A DNA stretch of 64,000 nt from assembly GCA_019918135.1 (NCBI GenBank), contig WBZZ01006634.1, positions 1 to 64,000 on the forward strand, in the 5' to 3' direction. Of this stretch, positions 9,560 to 19,441 are shown piece by piece. The stretch is from Paulinella micropora. Its lineage: Eukaryota > Cercozoa > Imbricatea > Euglyphida > Paulinellidae. The notes under the pieces were generated by a model, which made no database searches, was not told where the DNA came from, and was given only the letters and a program-made list of their open reading frames with translations. The translations under genes were made by a program, and so were the position numbers. How positions within the stretch are numbered: position 1 is the first letter of the stretch; each line of letters opens with the position of its first letter.

Positions 9560-9909
9560 GGAAAAAGGAGCACGCCAAGAAAAAAAAACCAACCGAACGG
9601 CTTCAGCGATAAGAGGGAGGAGACCCGAAGTGCGGCGGCGGCGAAATTTGACCGAGCAGGGCGGGCTCCTCTGCTGGCAGAGGAGCCCCGCTCTAGCTCT
9701 ACAGCAGTCGGCCGCCGGCGTTTCAGGTTCTTATTTTCGACAACGCCGCCGGCGCGCGCCGCGGCGGTCGACCCGCCCCTACCGCCGGCGCCAGCTGAGG
9801 AAGCAGAAGCGGAGGTCGGCGAGGAGGATCTGGCTGCGTGGCGCACTGTAGATCGTTTGTCTCACGGGGGCGTTTCTTTCCAGACCAACATCAGGTCGGT
9901 GGTGTCGAT

Positions 9910-10792
9910 GTACGTGGAGTGGCTGTGCGCGTCGCGGGGCCTGCGCACAGACGACGCGATGCTGGCGTCTCAGCTGAGCCTGTGTTTTGTGGTTGGCCAT
10001 TGGAATTGGATTGATATACGACTGCGCCTGTGCGAGGTGTTGGCGCAAGACACGGACGAGCCGCTGGTGCCCGTGGAGTGGACCCAAATCCCACGCAATC
10101 TTCAGTGGGAGCACGACGCGCGGCCGCGCAGGGCGCTGGTCTCGCGGCTGGCCGAGTACACCAGCGCGGAGCTGGCATGGGACAGCGGCCGCGTGAGCAA
10201 GCAGGGCTGCGCGAAGGCGTGCGTGGAGCTGCTGCTGCGCTGGCACGTGCAGAACGAGGTGGTGAGACGCCACGGCCCCGAGCACGGGACGCACTCGCAC
10301 CACCGTTTGTTCGCTGCGGCATTTGCCAGGCTAGCGGCTGAAGTAGCGAACGTCGCGCCCGAGGCATGGGGGCCGGTGCTGAGCGCGGCGCTGCCCGCCT
10401 TTGTGCCGGGCGAACACTGCTACGCGGCGCCCGGCACCACCATGTCGTCAATAGCGGCCGCCCTGGACGGATGTCACGCGCGGACGCTGCGGCTGGACCC
10501 GCTGGTGCCGGTGCACTTGTTTTTTTACCTGGCGTGGCCCGCGCTGCTGGACCACCATTTGGGCGCGGGGCGGGGGCTGCAGCTGAGGACGGCGATGCGG
10601 CCCGCGGCGGACCAGGAATTGCTGACGAGGATCTTTTTGCACCGCGTGCTGGCGGCGCTGCGCGGCGGGCGGTCGCAGCAGGTGTTCGCGGCCATCGACG
10701 CCGCTCTGAAGGAGTGGCAGCAAATCTGGGGGCAGCGGCCCGGCCAGCGGCCCGCGGTGGCGGCGAAGAAGGGCGGCGAACGGAAAGAATGA
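9910..10792 (+). CDS. orphan protein, at least 293 aa
   Basis: The first in-frame ATG is at 9910 (MYVEWLCASRGL), but the same frame is open without any ATG back to about 9560, and that stretch reads as an Ala/Pro/Glu-rich peptide (EEAEAEVGEEDL). A spliced 5' exon is therefore likely, with CTTTCCAG at 9886-9893 and GTTTCAG near 9720-9726 as possible acceptors. The body is helical and Ala/Leu/Arg-rich with several Trp (WNWIDIRLRL, KEWQQIW) and a short basic tail (KKGGERKE). I recognise no domain. It lies 244 bases upstream of the recombinase-like gene on the same strand. Confidence 0.55.
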
Positions 10793-11036
10793 GAAAAAAA
10801 CAAAAAGGGGGGGGGCCGCCTGGAAGAACGAGAGAGAAATGGACAAAAACAACCCCCCCCAAAAAAAAGCCCTAATTAAAATTTCTCCTGCCTTTTTTGG
10901 GCGGGGAGGGGGCGAAAGAAAAGGCACCCAGATCAGCAGGGCGCGAAAGGAGGGTTTGGAACTACACACAAGAAATTTGGCAGCAAGAGAATCTTAAGAG
11001 AGAGAGAGAGAGAGAATAAACAGCGCGCGGCAAGTA

Positions 11037-12689
11037 ATGGCGGCGGAGGAAGACGGCGAGGAGTTGCTGGCGGGCGCGGAGCCCGGCGTAAACAATTTTA
11101 AGGGGCTGGACGCGATCGACCTGCGCGGCGACGAGTCGTCGTCCGAGTCGGGCGAAGACGATAACCCCCGGATAATAGGAGAGGAGGAGGACGAGGAGGA
11201 TGGCGAGCTACAGAGGCAGCTGACGAGATTCAAGCAGTTCTTGGAGCTGAGGTGGAACCCCGAACGCACGGGCCCGATCCCGAGCAAGAGCACAATAACC
11301 AGCCACCTCCGGCACGTGCGCAGGTTCGCGGAGTTTGCGCGCGAGCATGGAGCCAGTAGGCTGGTGGACGCGCTGGGCCAGGCCGCGCTGCTGTCGGAGT
11401 TCGCCGCGACCGGTGCGGGGCGTACCAAGATCATGTCGAGCACGGTGGGCTCGTACCTGGGCAGCCTGACGCAGCTGTCGGACTTTCTGCGACCGGCGCG
11501 CGGCGTGCTAGCGTGGCAACAGACGTCGCGGTGGCTGGCGAACCTGTCGCGGCAGGCGCAGCAGTACGCGCGGATCGAGCGCGTGTACGGCGTCGGGCGG
11601 GAGGAGTCGGACTGGACGATGTGGGACCTGCAGCCGTTCCGCGTGGCGGCGCTGGCCGAGTACTTTGCGCACTACGACGAGGACGTGAAGCACCGTGTTG
11701 TGACGCGCGCCAACTACGCAATGGTCAGGGAGGGCTGGCTGCGCGCGTTGCGGGCGGCGCTGCTGTGCCTGTTGCTGACGCCGCCCGTGCCGCGGCCGGG
11801 CATCCTGGTGAACTTGCACCTGAACAGCTCGCTGCTGCGCGAGGAAAAGGAGCCGCGGCGCTGGGTGATCAATCTGCAGGACGCGACGTCGCTGAGCGTG
11901 CAGAAGAACAAGACCCGCGCGATGTACGGCGGCCAGCTGCTGCCGCTCGGCCGGCAGCCCTGGCCAACCGACGAGCTGCCAGCCGGTGGCCTGGCGGGCT
12001 TCGTGCGCCGGGGCGCCCGGAGCTCGGCGCTGGACTTTGTGCTGCTGGACCTGCGGGAGCGCGTGGTGCCCGCCGTGGTCGGCGGCACGCAGCACAGGCC
12101 GCTGTTCCCGCACAAGGCGAGCTACAAGCGCTACGAGGGGTGGAGGAACAGCAGGAACAACTCGTCGCTGGCCGAGAGAGCGAGGTCCGGCTTTGTGCGC
12201 GAAACGTACCTGCAGCTGGGAGAAAAGATGTGGGTGAACAACCAGCGGCCGGCCCGCTGCCGCGTTCGGGGCTGGGCTAACCTGCTGACGTTCAAGAGCA
12301 GCCGCAAGCCGGCAGAGACCATGGTGCGCGAGCTGGAGCAGTTCGAGGTGTTTACCGCGCTGGGCGGCGGGCCGCCGCCCTGGGGGGCGGCGGGCTCGGG
12401 CGGCGCGCACCTGACGGTGTTGGCGGGGGCCGGGCAGCACAGCCTGGACACGGTGAACTCGGAGTACCTGCTGCCGGGCCACCGCCGCCGCAAGGTGGCG
12501 GAGCAGGCGCAGTGGATCGAGGGGATGCTGAATGAGCGTAACTGGCACGCACACGTCGACGACCACGACGCCGTGCAGGTCTACGTGTCGCCCAGGGCCA
12601 GCGAGTTTACCAGGCGCTTCTCGGAGGAGGGGCCGCGCCTGGAGCCCTTGTCGCCGGAGGAAGAGAAGCTGCGGCAGCAAAGGAGGTGA
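11037..12689 (+). CDS. tyrosine-recombinase-like protein, 550 aa
   Basis: An intact frame with an acidic N terminus (residues 31-58, Ser/Glu/Asp). Residues about 80-155 look like the helical core-binding domain of phage-integrase-type enzymes (TITSHLRHVRRFAEFA). In the C-terminal part I see an Arg in PRPGILVNL (R253), a beta-region Lys in KNKTRAMYGG (about 290), an Arg in CRVRGW (R411), a His in GQHSLDTVNSEYLL (H468) and its Tyr (Y477). That order (Arg, Lys, x-x-x-Arg, His, Tyr) is that of the family; the usual His of the HxxR box is a Cys here (C408). Cryptons carry such enzymes. I see no terminal repeats, so whether it is mobile or domesticated is open. Confidence 0.5.
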   Translation: MAAEEDGEELLAGAEPGVNNFKGLDAIDLRGDESSSESGEDDNPRIIGEEEDEEDGELQRQLTRFKQFLELRWNPERTGPIPSKSTITSHLRHVRRFAEFAREHGASRLVDALGQAALLSEFAATGAGRTKIMSSTVGSYLGSLTQLSDFLRPARGVLAWQQTSRWLANLSRQAQQYARIERVYGVGREESDWTMWDLQPFRVAALAEYFAHYDEDVKHRVVTRANYAMVREGWLRALRAALLCLLLTPPVPRPGILVNLHLNSSLLREEKEPRRWVINLQDATSLSVQKNKTRAMYGGQLLPLGRQPWPTDELPAGGLAGFVRRGARSSALDFVLLDLRERVVPAVVGGTQHRPLFPHKASYKRYEGWRNSRNNSSLAERARSGFVRETYLQLGEKMWVNNQRPARCRVRGWANLLTFKSSRKPAETMVRELEQFEVFTALGGGPPPWGAAGSGGAHLTVLAGAGQHSLDTVNSEYLLPGHRRRKVAEQAQWIEGMLNERNWHAHVDDHDAVQVYVSPRASEFTRRFSEEGPRLEPLSPEEEKLRQQRR

Positions 12690-12700
12690 GGGTGCGGGAA

Positions 12701-13508
12701 ATGCGCGGCGCGGACTTTATTCACCCTGCGCCGGCGGCGTTCAACAACACGGCCGAGGAGGGGTTGGCGCCAGGCCTCGAGCTGCTGGGCTTCCAGCACG
12801 TGGCGCATGCGTCAAAACGCGAGGTCAAGGCGTTCTGGGAAAGACGATGCTGCACAAGCCTCGCACCGCTAGCATGTGTACAACAGCCACTTGTCAATCA
12901 CGGATTGCAAGAACAGGTACAACAACGATTGGAAGGAGGTGGCACGCCTGGGTGTTTATTCAACAACCAGAAATAACCATATCTATTGCCTGCCGCCCCA
13001 CGAAGGAGAACCGGAGGACCTAAAGTACGTGTGCCGTTTCCGTGTCAGGGACAAAGTCTGTGGCTGGCCCGACCGCTGGCTTACGGTCGCAGAGATTCTG
13101 AAAGAGTATGGCGACCAAGGGGTTCGCGTAGATAAGAACCCGAAGCTGCTGATGCTGATGCAGGCTTTCCTGGACCAGCTGCGGGCAGGTGCCGTGCAAA
13201 GAATTAGCGGCGGCGTGCTGGTGCAGTGGCAGCCACCTGCGCCAGAACGAACCGAACCGGTGGTGGACAGCAAGCATTACCCGCTGCCAGCCGGAGCCGC
13301 CGCAAGCGAGTCGGCAGTGACACGAAACCCCGCCGCGTGCCCCGACTACTGGGGCCCGTGGTTTGATCGCAACTGGTGCTTTTTCCGCCGTGGCGCTCGT
13401 GCGAACGCGGGCCGGTTCTCGGTGGACGAAAACAAGGCCGGAAGTGACACGCTGCTCTTGCACAACCGGGACGTCTTGGACGCGCTCGCTACTAACGTAA
13501 ATAATTAA
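12701..13508 (+). CDS. orphan gene downstream of the recombinase
   Basis: The candidate ATG at 12701 is 12 bases after the recombinase stop. The first 45 residues (MRGADFIHPAPAAFNN...) and the main part from 12876 are in different frames, with a change somewhere in 12830-12880, where a doubled TG in CATGTGTAC is one candidate. The main part is a 200-residue protein with Trp and Cys in beta-like segments (YVCRFRVRDKVCGWPDRW) and a Pro-rich middle, ending in ALATNVNN at a TAA that lies in an AATAAA. Not recognised. Close spacing on the same strand suggests that it accompanies the recombinase, though eukaryotic co-transcription is not implied. Confidence 0.5.
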
Positions 13509-13512
13509 TAAA
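13507..13512 (+). terminator. AATAAA poly(A) signal overlapping stop codon
   Basis: The stop TAA at 13506-13508 runs into AATAAAAAAAC. Confidence 0.5.
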
Positions 13513-13620
13513 AAAACAAAAAGAAAGCAAGAGGCGGCTGTCGTGACGGGCTTATACCACCGGGGGCGAATTATTTTTTTGCTAGTTAGCAGAAAGATCA
13601 GATTTATTAGGTTTTTGTTT

Positions 13621-15922
13621 TTAGGCCGGAAAGAAAGTTGGGGAGGGAAAGCTTTGCCAGCCATCGCTTACGTCTGCTTCTTCCACCTTCAGGCCGTCTT
13701 GGTGCGTCTCGGGCGTTGTTCTTCGGAACAGGCCAGGGACGCGGGTCGACTCCTGCTCTGCGGCCGGCTGCACTTGCGGCCAACGACGGGGGCTAAAGCG
13801 CGGACCAAAACGAGGGACGAGCGGTGGTATGTGCGGACCCTCCAAGTGTGGCTGAAAGCGCGGACCAAAGTGCGGGACGGGCGGTGGAAGGTGCTGGCAC
13901 CCCAAGTGGGGCTGAAAGCGCGGACCAAAGTGCGGGACGGGCGGGGGAAGGTGCTGGCACCCCAAGTGCGGGGCGGGCGGGGGAAGGTGCTGGCACCCCC
14001 AGTGGGGCTGAACGCACGGACCAAAGTGAGGGACGAGCGGTGGAAGGTGCGGACTACTAGCGTGGGTAGGCGGAAAGTGCGGGCCAAAGTGAGGGACGAG
14101 CGGTTGAAGGTGCGGACTACTAGCGTGGGCAGGCGGAAAGTGCGGGCCAAAGCGTGGAACCGCGCGCTGCGGGACGGGGCGCTGGAGGCGCGTCGGCGGC
14201 GCCTCCTCCGACCAGCCGGCCGGTTCGGAGCGTGATGATGATGTCGCACTAGTGTGGTAGAAGCCGAAGGCCCGCCGCACGTGTGTGCGCGGCGGGTCCG
14301 ATTGGTGCGTATCTCGGTTGAGCGAATTGTCGGCGGGGCTCTGGGGGCGGCCCGCGTGCCTGGCGGCCGCAGGTCGCAGCATGTCGGTGTTAGGTTCGGC
14401 TGGCGGGTCTGAATGGTGCGTATCTCGGTTGAGCGAATTGTCGGCGGGGCTCTGGGGGGGTTCGCGTGCGGCCGCAGGTCGCAGCATGTCGGTGTTAGGT
14501 TCGTGCTGTAAGTGTGTGTGGCGGGCCCCCGCACGTTGATAGGTGTGCTCCTCGTGACCCGAGTCCGGTTGGCCGCGGGGAACTTGCGGGGGCATTCTCT
14601 CAGCCGCGTCGACCAGCGCGTCCAGCCCCGCCGTACTGTCCTGGCCGGGCGGACCAGGGCCGGTCTGGTCGTTGTCTACCGGGCTGTAAAGTTGGATTGG
14701 CTCCTCGATCGCTGTGTCGCCAAGGGGGTCGAGCACGCGCGCGTCATCAGTGGCTTCTACCGTTGGCACACCGTGTTGCGCCGGCTGGTCACTTTGCCAG
14801 TAGCCCAGCAGACCCGTCAACAGGTCCTCCCCGCCGCCGTCGTCGTCTTCGTCGCCGTCGTCTTCGGCGTCTTCGCGCCGTCGTCGTCTTCGTCGCCGCC
14901 GTCTTCCGCGCCGTCGCATCCTCGCGCGCCGTCGTCGTCGTCTGACGTTGCGTACGCCGCGTGGTTCGTGCGTCTTAGCCGCAGCCCTTGCAGCAGGCCC
15001 TCGGCGGACAAGTTTTGGTCCGCCGAGTGGCGCAGTATCCAGAGCAGGGCCAGAAAGGTCGCCGCCAGATCCGCGTCCCGCGGGGGCTCCCGCGCGGCCT
15101 CCCGCGCGGTGGCGGGCTGGTCTGAACAGCAACGCTCGGCCCAAACGGCTGCTTCCAACTCTTGCTCGGCCGCTGGCTTCACAGATATCAGCTTCTTCCA
15201 GAATTTCTCTGCGGCCTGCGCCGGGACTCGCTGGGCCTGTTCGTTCTGGTCGACATTCGAGCCTATCCGTGCCAGGATGCTGATCTTGAGCAAGGAGAAG
15301 TTATTCCACAGGCACTCCAAGACAGTCAGATTGTTGTGCTCGAGCAGGGGCCCATGAGCTCGTGCGCCCAAGCGTGCATTCTGAACGGCAGTAGAGCTTC
15401 CTCCAGTTCCCGGCGCAGCATGTCTCCGGCTGGCGTGTCCGCGAGGGCGTTGGACAGGCACAGCCAAAGCACAAAGGCATTCCGCAGATTGTTGCAGGTG
15501 GTGCATTGAGAAAGATCGCAAGCGCTGACGGGGTTAGGGGGGTCGAAGTCGGATTTCTCAAGCTCGAGAACATCGGCTACGACGTACCTCGAGGCCTCCA
15601 GGTGTTGCAGGGCGGCGAAGGCGCCCTGGCCCCTGCAGGGTAACTCGGACCAGTACTTCTGTTTGGCAAACAATAAGACGTTGGGGTTGAGTTTACGAAC
15701 CCTTTGCAGGTCGGTACAAGATTCCGCGAGGCCGATCTGCAGGAGCAGGTCATTGATCAGCTCCCTGTTCAGGTGCCTGCCCTGAAACCTGCGGCAGTCC
15801 CTGAAAAGTTCTTCGCGCCATTCGGCCGCGCGGCGTTTGCGGGGGGTCGTTGTGGGCAGGCCCGGTGGCGTTTCGTCGATCGAAGGTGTTTTCCTTTTTC
15901 GCGGGGGTTTTTCTGCAGACAT
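13621..15922 (-). CDS. large orphan protein, acidic and Pro/His repeat-rich, frame interrupted
   Basis: Starts at ATG 15922 (MSAEKPPRKRK) with two basic nuclear-signal-like patches (PRKRK, PRKRR). A well-behaved helical region follows, with a CxxC pair (QCTTCNNL), to about 15,340. The frame then changes near a GGGCCCC tract and continues as LLEHNNLTVLECLW and onward; it changes again inside the Asp/Glu-coding GTC/TTC repeats near 14,830-14,900. The last 400 codons are low complexity: a doubled block DNSLNRDTH and then a run of His/Pro/Phe/Gly repeats (VPHFGPRFQPHL). It is probably a nuclear protein with a long disordered tail. No family is recognised, and I cannot tell how much of the tail is translated. 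Confidence 0.45.
13790..14160. repeat. coding minisatellite, about 60-base unit
   Basis: Six or so units built on GCGCGGACCAAAGTG(C)GGGAC, some with GGCACCCCAAGTGGGGCTGAAA between. On the minus strand they encode a HFGPRFQPHLGCQHLPPP-like repeat in the tail of the gene above. Units differ by block deletions in multiples of three. Confidence 0.8.
14281..14520. repeat. doubled coding block, about 110 bases
   Basis: Two direct copies that start TTGGTGCGTATCTCGGTTGA or ATGGTGCGTATC and end GTCGGTGTTAGGTTCG. They differ by a short deletion of about nine bases. They lie within the same minus-strand gene. Confidence 0.8.
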
Positions 15923-16079
15923 TTTCTCTTCTTCATGCCGGCCTGTGCGACAAGAAGAAAACAAGAGGAGGGGGGGGGCAGGCGGGACGAAAGGGGAGAG
16001 AGAGAGAGAGAGTCCAACAAAGCAACGGTTGGAGCGAAGCTTCGAACGTGTTTCTACATCTAGGATACTTGCGGCACAA

Positions 16080-16600
16080 AGAGACAAACACACACACACA
16101 AGACACGACACACGTTCTCAAGACACGACACACACGCGTACATAGATACATAGACACACACACACAATCACGTACACACACAAATACACACACACACACA
16201 AATACACACACACACACAATCACGTACACACACAAATACACACACACACAACAAACACAATACACACACACACAACACAAATACACACACACACATAAAT
16301 ACACACACACATAAATACACACACACAATCACGTACACACACAAATACACACACACACAACATACACACAGACAAACAGACACACGCAAAACACACAAAC
16401 ACCCAAACCTTTCGCATGTACACAACACACACGAACACATATGCTTGCACCACAAACACATACATACACATACACACGACACCACACAAGATTCTTTTAC
16501 ACTGCACGACACACGCACAAGAGCGACACTTGACACACACATACAAGATTTTTTTTACACAACACACGCACCTTCACAAACACACGAAATGAGACTAGAA
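16080..16600. repeat. CA-rich microsatellite
   Basis: Degenerate (CA)n with ACACAAATACAC and ATCACGTACAC higher-order repeats. It lies upstream of the minus-strand gene starting at 15922. Translations in all frames are Cys-Val or Thr-His strings. Confidence 0.9.
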
Positions 16601-16999
16601 ATAACACCCTTCATAAGTTCGAAACAAGCAGCCCATAGTTATCACAGGCCAACATTTTCTTCAAAAAAATTCGCGCGCAGACGAAAGAAAGGCACCATTG
16701 GGCAGCTCAATGGTTAAAAGAGGGAAGGGGGGGTGCCTGTCTTGGCACTGGTGGGGGTGAGCGCAAATGGGTTTGCTCAATGCCGCCAACATTGTGTTTG
16801 CGCAATGGCGAGCCCATTGTGCGTCCCCAATGTGCTTTTTCCCTCGATTTGCGACAACCCATGGGACACGTAGTGCAGGGCGGCCCCCATTCCTGTCCTG
16901 TGGGAAGCATAAATGTTGTACAGTGTGCACACACGTACGGGGAAATGTTGCTTGTAGTCGGGAAAACAATCCGAGTGTTGTATGTGAAAGGTTTCTTTT
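16601..16999. other. unique spacer between CA and TG arrays
   Basis: About 400 bases without a believable gene. The words CCATTGGG, TCAATGG, CAAATGG, CCCATTG, CCCAATG and CCCATGGG recur between 16695 and 16865, on both strands. Confidence 0.5.
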
Positions 17000-17345
17000 G
17001 TAGTGTACACGGAAGGTTTGTGCGTGTGTGTGTTTGTGTATGTGTGTGTGTGTTTGTATGCGAAGGTTTGTGTGTGTGTGTGTTTGTATTTGTGTGCGAA
17101 GGTTGTGTGCGAAGGTTGTGTGCGAAGGTTGTGTGTGTTTGTATTTGTGTGCGAAGGTTGTGTGCGAAGGTTGTGTGTTTGTATTTGTGTGCGAAGGTTG
17201 TGTGCGAAGGTTGTGTGCGAAGGTTGTGTGCGAAGGTTGTGTGTGTTTGTATTTGTGTGTGTGTTTGTGTGTGTGCGAAGGTGTGTGTGTTTGTATTTGT
17301 GTGTGTGTGCGCGAAGGTTTGTGTGTGTGTGTATTTGTGTGTTTT
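17000..17345. repeat. TG-rich minisatellite, unit TTGTGTGCGAAGG
   Basis: At least eight 12-13 base units GTGTGCGAAGGTT in a (TG)n background. It is in the opposite strand orientation to the CA array 400 bases away. Confidence 0.85.
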
Positions 17346-17463
17346 CCTATTATTCTATCTCTTTTATTCAATGGATTCTTGTTCATGCACCAAATCCTGT
17401 TTTTTTTATTGTGTCGACCGTGAAAACAAAGGTTTTTGCTGCCACTTAATTTAGGCAGGAGCA

Positions 17464-17798
17464 ATGCCGCCGCGAATGAAGAAGTTTCTCATGGCCGAAA
17501 CAGGGGGGTGCGTGGCCAGAAAGCCTCTCGAGCCGTCGGACCCACCCAAGGCATCAAAACACGCGCTGCCACGAAGAGGGAAAAGGAGGAAAAGAAGAAG
17601 AAGAAGGAGAGCGCCGCCGGCTCAGCAGCAACGGAGGCACATGTTCGTTCGGTCCATGTGAGGAAGGGGATGGGGCCCGGCAAATGGTTGGAATATAAAG
17701 GCCTAGTGAAGCCCGGCACGTTCGAGAAGATGTCTGGGGAGGAAATGTATGACTTCTGGCGAAAACATCCCCACTTGCTGGATTTTGTTCGCACATAA
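17464..17798 (+). CDS. small basic orphan protein, about 111 aa
   Basis: From the ATG at 17464 (MPPRMKKFLMAETG) the frame changes at a run of six G near 17506. It continues in the frame that ends at 17798 with a conserved-looking C terminus (KWLEYKGLVKPGTFEKM, then EEMYDFWRKHPHLLDF). Between them is a Lys/Arg/Glu-rich stretch (KREKEEKKKKK). The other frame becomes an Arg string and stops. No family is recognised. The basic middle suggests nuclear or RNA-associated use, which is a guess. Confidence 0.45.
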
Positions 17799-18271
17799 AG
17801 CACCACAAAACCACCTCCTTTCTTACTCTCCTTTTTTTCTTAGGGACACATGTTGTCTTGATCGAACAACGGAGAACCTATAAATTGAACGGTTTACAAC
17901 AAAAAGAGATAGCCGTCAGACTCCCTCGAATGAATGTAACAGCGTGTTTCTTGATCAGTAAAAAAAACAAGTTCTTTGGTCATAATTCAATCTAATAAAG
18001 ACAGCCTGCACGTTAGAGACTGAACATCCGGTTTTTTTTATTGTCGGTATCTGTCAACCACCCGCTATAAATTTGCACAGAAGCTTTGTCGCCAAGACAG
18101 GCCCTCCTCTCTCTGCCTGACACTACTACTTTTATGTCTTTGGCAGGTTTGGTTTTTGAAAATCCCTTTTTTGTTGTGGTGGTTGTTGACTGGTTTTTTC
18201 TGCCAAGGCGTTTTTGTTTTCTGTCCACAAAGAATTAGTGCGTGCCTCCGACTCCTCGGAAAGGCGCCTCA
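17799..18271. other. spacer, AT-richer, possible exon on minus strand
   Basis: No firm gene. A 71-codon minus-strand frame at 18013-18228 is basic at its start (KQKRLGRKN) and could be a 3' exon of the gene at 18272, since TGTCAG near 18117 is acceptor-like. I do not have enough to call it. Confidence 0.3.
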
Positions 18272-18949
18272 TCATCTTGCCCTGGTAAACTGTCGCTGCG
18301 CATCGGGGGCGTACAAGCGCACTGCTCTTGTTTCAGCATTAAATAGCGTATTTAGTCTGTCTTGCCAATCGTTGAATGAATTTGTAAGAGAATCAACTTT
18401 CTGTACTAATTCGTCAATTAATTCATTAGTCCACTCGATATTGCGACCAACGTTGTCTAAGTACTTTTCTTGCTTTGTCAACACCAGATCGTCGGGACCA
18501 TGGGATTCCACAAATTTTGTTAGTACCTCATAATCGATGTCGCCTTCATTGACATCAGCGCCGTAACTTGTGATCGCGCTTGTTAAGAAATTGACGACAC
18601 GCTGTATCTTGGGGTTTCTGCAGCAGTGAGTATTGCTGAACTCGTCCGACCAGCAGTGGGGACATTTGCTGTGTTTTCCTTCGCCATTAGCAAGAGGCGC
18701 TGCGGCCGCCTGCTCTGCCTTGTACACGCCCGTAAGAAAGACGCCAAGGCTGCTCTGTCCGTGCTTGCCCAGATAGAGACGCACCGCCTTGCCCAACTCC
18801 GTATCATTCTGCCCATCTAAGAGAACGTCCGGCCTTTGTGCCTGTAGACATACCGAAGCCCTTAGCCAAGATTCGCGAAATGACGTCTTAAATTTCTTGG
18901 CATTCTGGCCCAGCCAACTATCTTCACGGTCTTCAAACGGACCGGCCAT
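18272..18949 (-). CDS. orphan protein with Cys/His cluster, 225 aa
   Basis: The ATG at 18949 (MAGPFEDREDSWLG) begins an intact frame. The middle has a compact cysteine cluster, KCPHCWSDEFSNTHCC (CxxC, then HCC about ten residues later), which could bind a metal. The C-terminal half is helical and acidic (QEKYLDNVGRNIEWTNELI, then a coiled-coil-like LVQKVDSLTNSF). No family is recognised. It is divergent from SKP1, whose start is 492 bases away, so the two may share an upstream region. Confidence 0.6.
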   Translation of the reverse strand: MAGPFEDREDSWLGQNAKKFKTSFRESWLRASVCLQAQRPDVLLDGQNDTELGKAVRLYLGKHGQSSLGVFLTGVYKAEQAAAAPLANGEGKHSKCPHCWSDEFSNTHCCRNPKIQRVVNFLTSAITSYGADVNEGDIDYEVLTKFVESHGPDDLVLTKQEKYLDNVGRNIEWTNELIDELVQKVDSLTNSFNDWQDRLNTLFNAETRAVRLYAPDAQRQFTRAR

Positions 18950-19441
18950 TCTTCTTCGCACAACTCCCCTTTCTTGTCTTAGAAAACAGGCATATTTACG
19001 CAGGGGGGGGGTCTTCGGAGGAAAAAAAAAGAAAGGGGGGTTGCGCCAACGGGGGAGAGTCGGGGGGGGGGGGGGGGGCAAAGGCGGGATAAGGGGGGGG
19101 CCGAGCGTCAAGAAAGAAAACAGAACGAGAAGAGAAGGGGGGGAAATAAATTTGGGAATGGGCGGGAGGGGGGGGGAGTACCCCGGCTTTGTTTTTGCGT
19201 GTGTGGCGAGGAAAGGAGAGAGAGAGAGCTGTGGGGGGGGGGGGGTGGAAGATGAGTTGGCGCTCATCTTCGAAACCCTGGGGACGAAATTTCGCTTTTC
19301 CCTCTCCCCCGCCCGACGACCCCCCGCGTTTTCTTTCGTAACTCCGTGTTGCAAACATCTTGGGCCCTTTGGAGATTTTTAAAAACTAAGTTTTACAACC
19401 TCAGGAGTCGTTTTTTTCTCTGGGGTCTTTTTGTGAAAAAA
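18950..19441. promoter_or_regulatory. divergent upstream region with long G runs
   Basis: Lies between the minus-strand gene starting at 18949 and SKP1. On the plus strand it carries G runs of 8-18 at 19003, 19061-19078, 19096, 19137, 19169 and 19233-19243. No core promoter element could be assigned. Confidence 0.35.

Noticed and set aside
9891-10862. 323-codon minus-strand frame opposite the 9.9-kb gene
   Set aside because: Composition is Ala/Arg/Pro/Ser typical of the antisense of GC-rich coding sequence.
11508-12680. 390-codon minus-strand frame opposite the recombinase gene
   Set aside because: Arg/Gln/Leu/Pro-rich shadow of a GC-rich gene. The plus-strand frame has the family motifs and normal composition.
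15933-16567. Long minus-strand frames of Cys/Val in the CA array
   Set aside because: Pure translation of (TG)n; any frame of a dinucleotide repeat stays open. No start context or composition of a gene.
17060-17330. CRISPR-like array of short repeats
   Set aside because: Units are 12-13 bases, contiguous with no unique spacers, in a eukaryotic TG-rich minisatellite.
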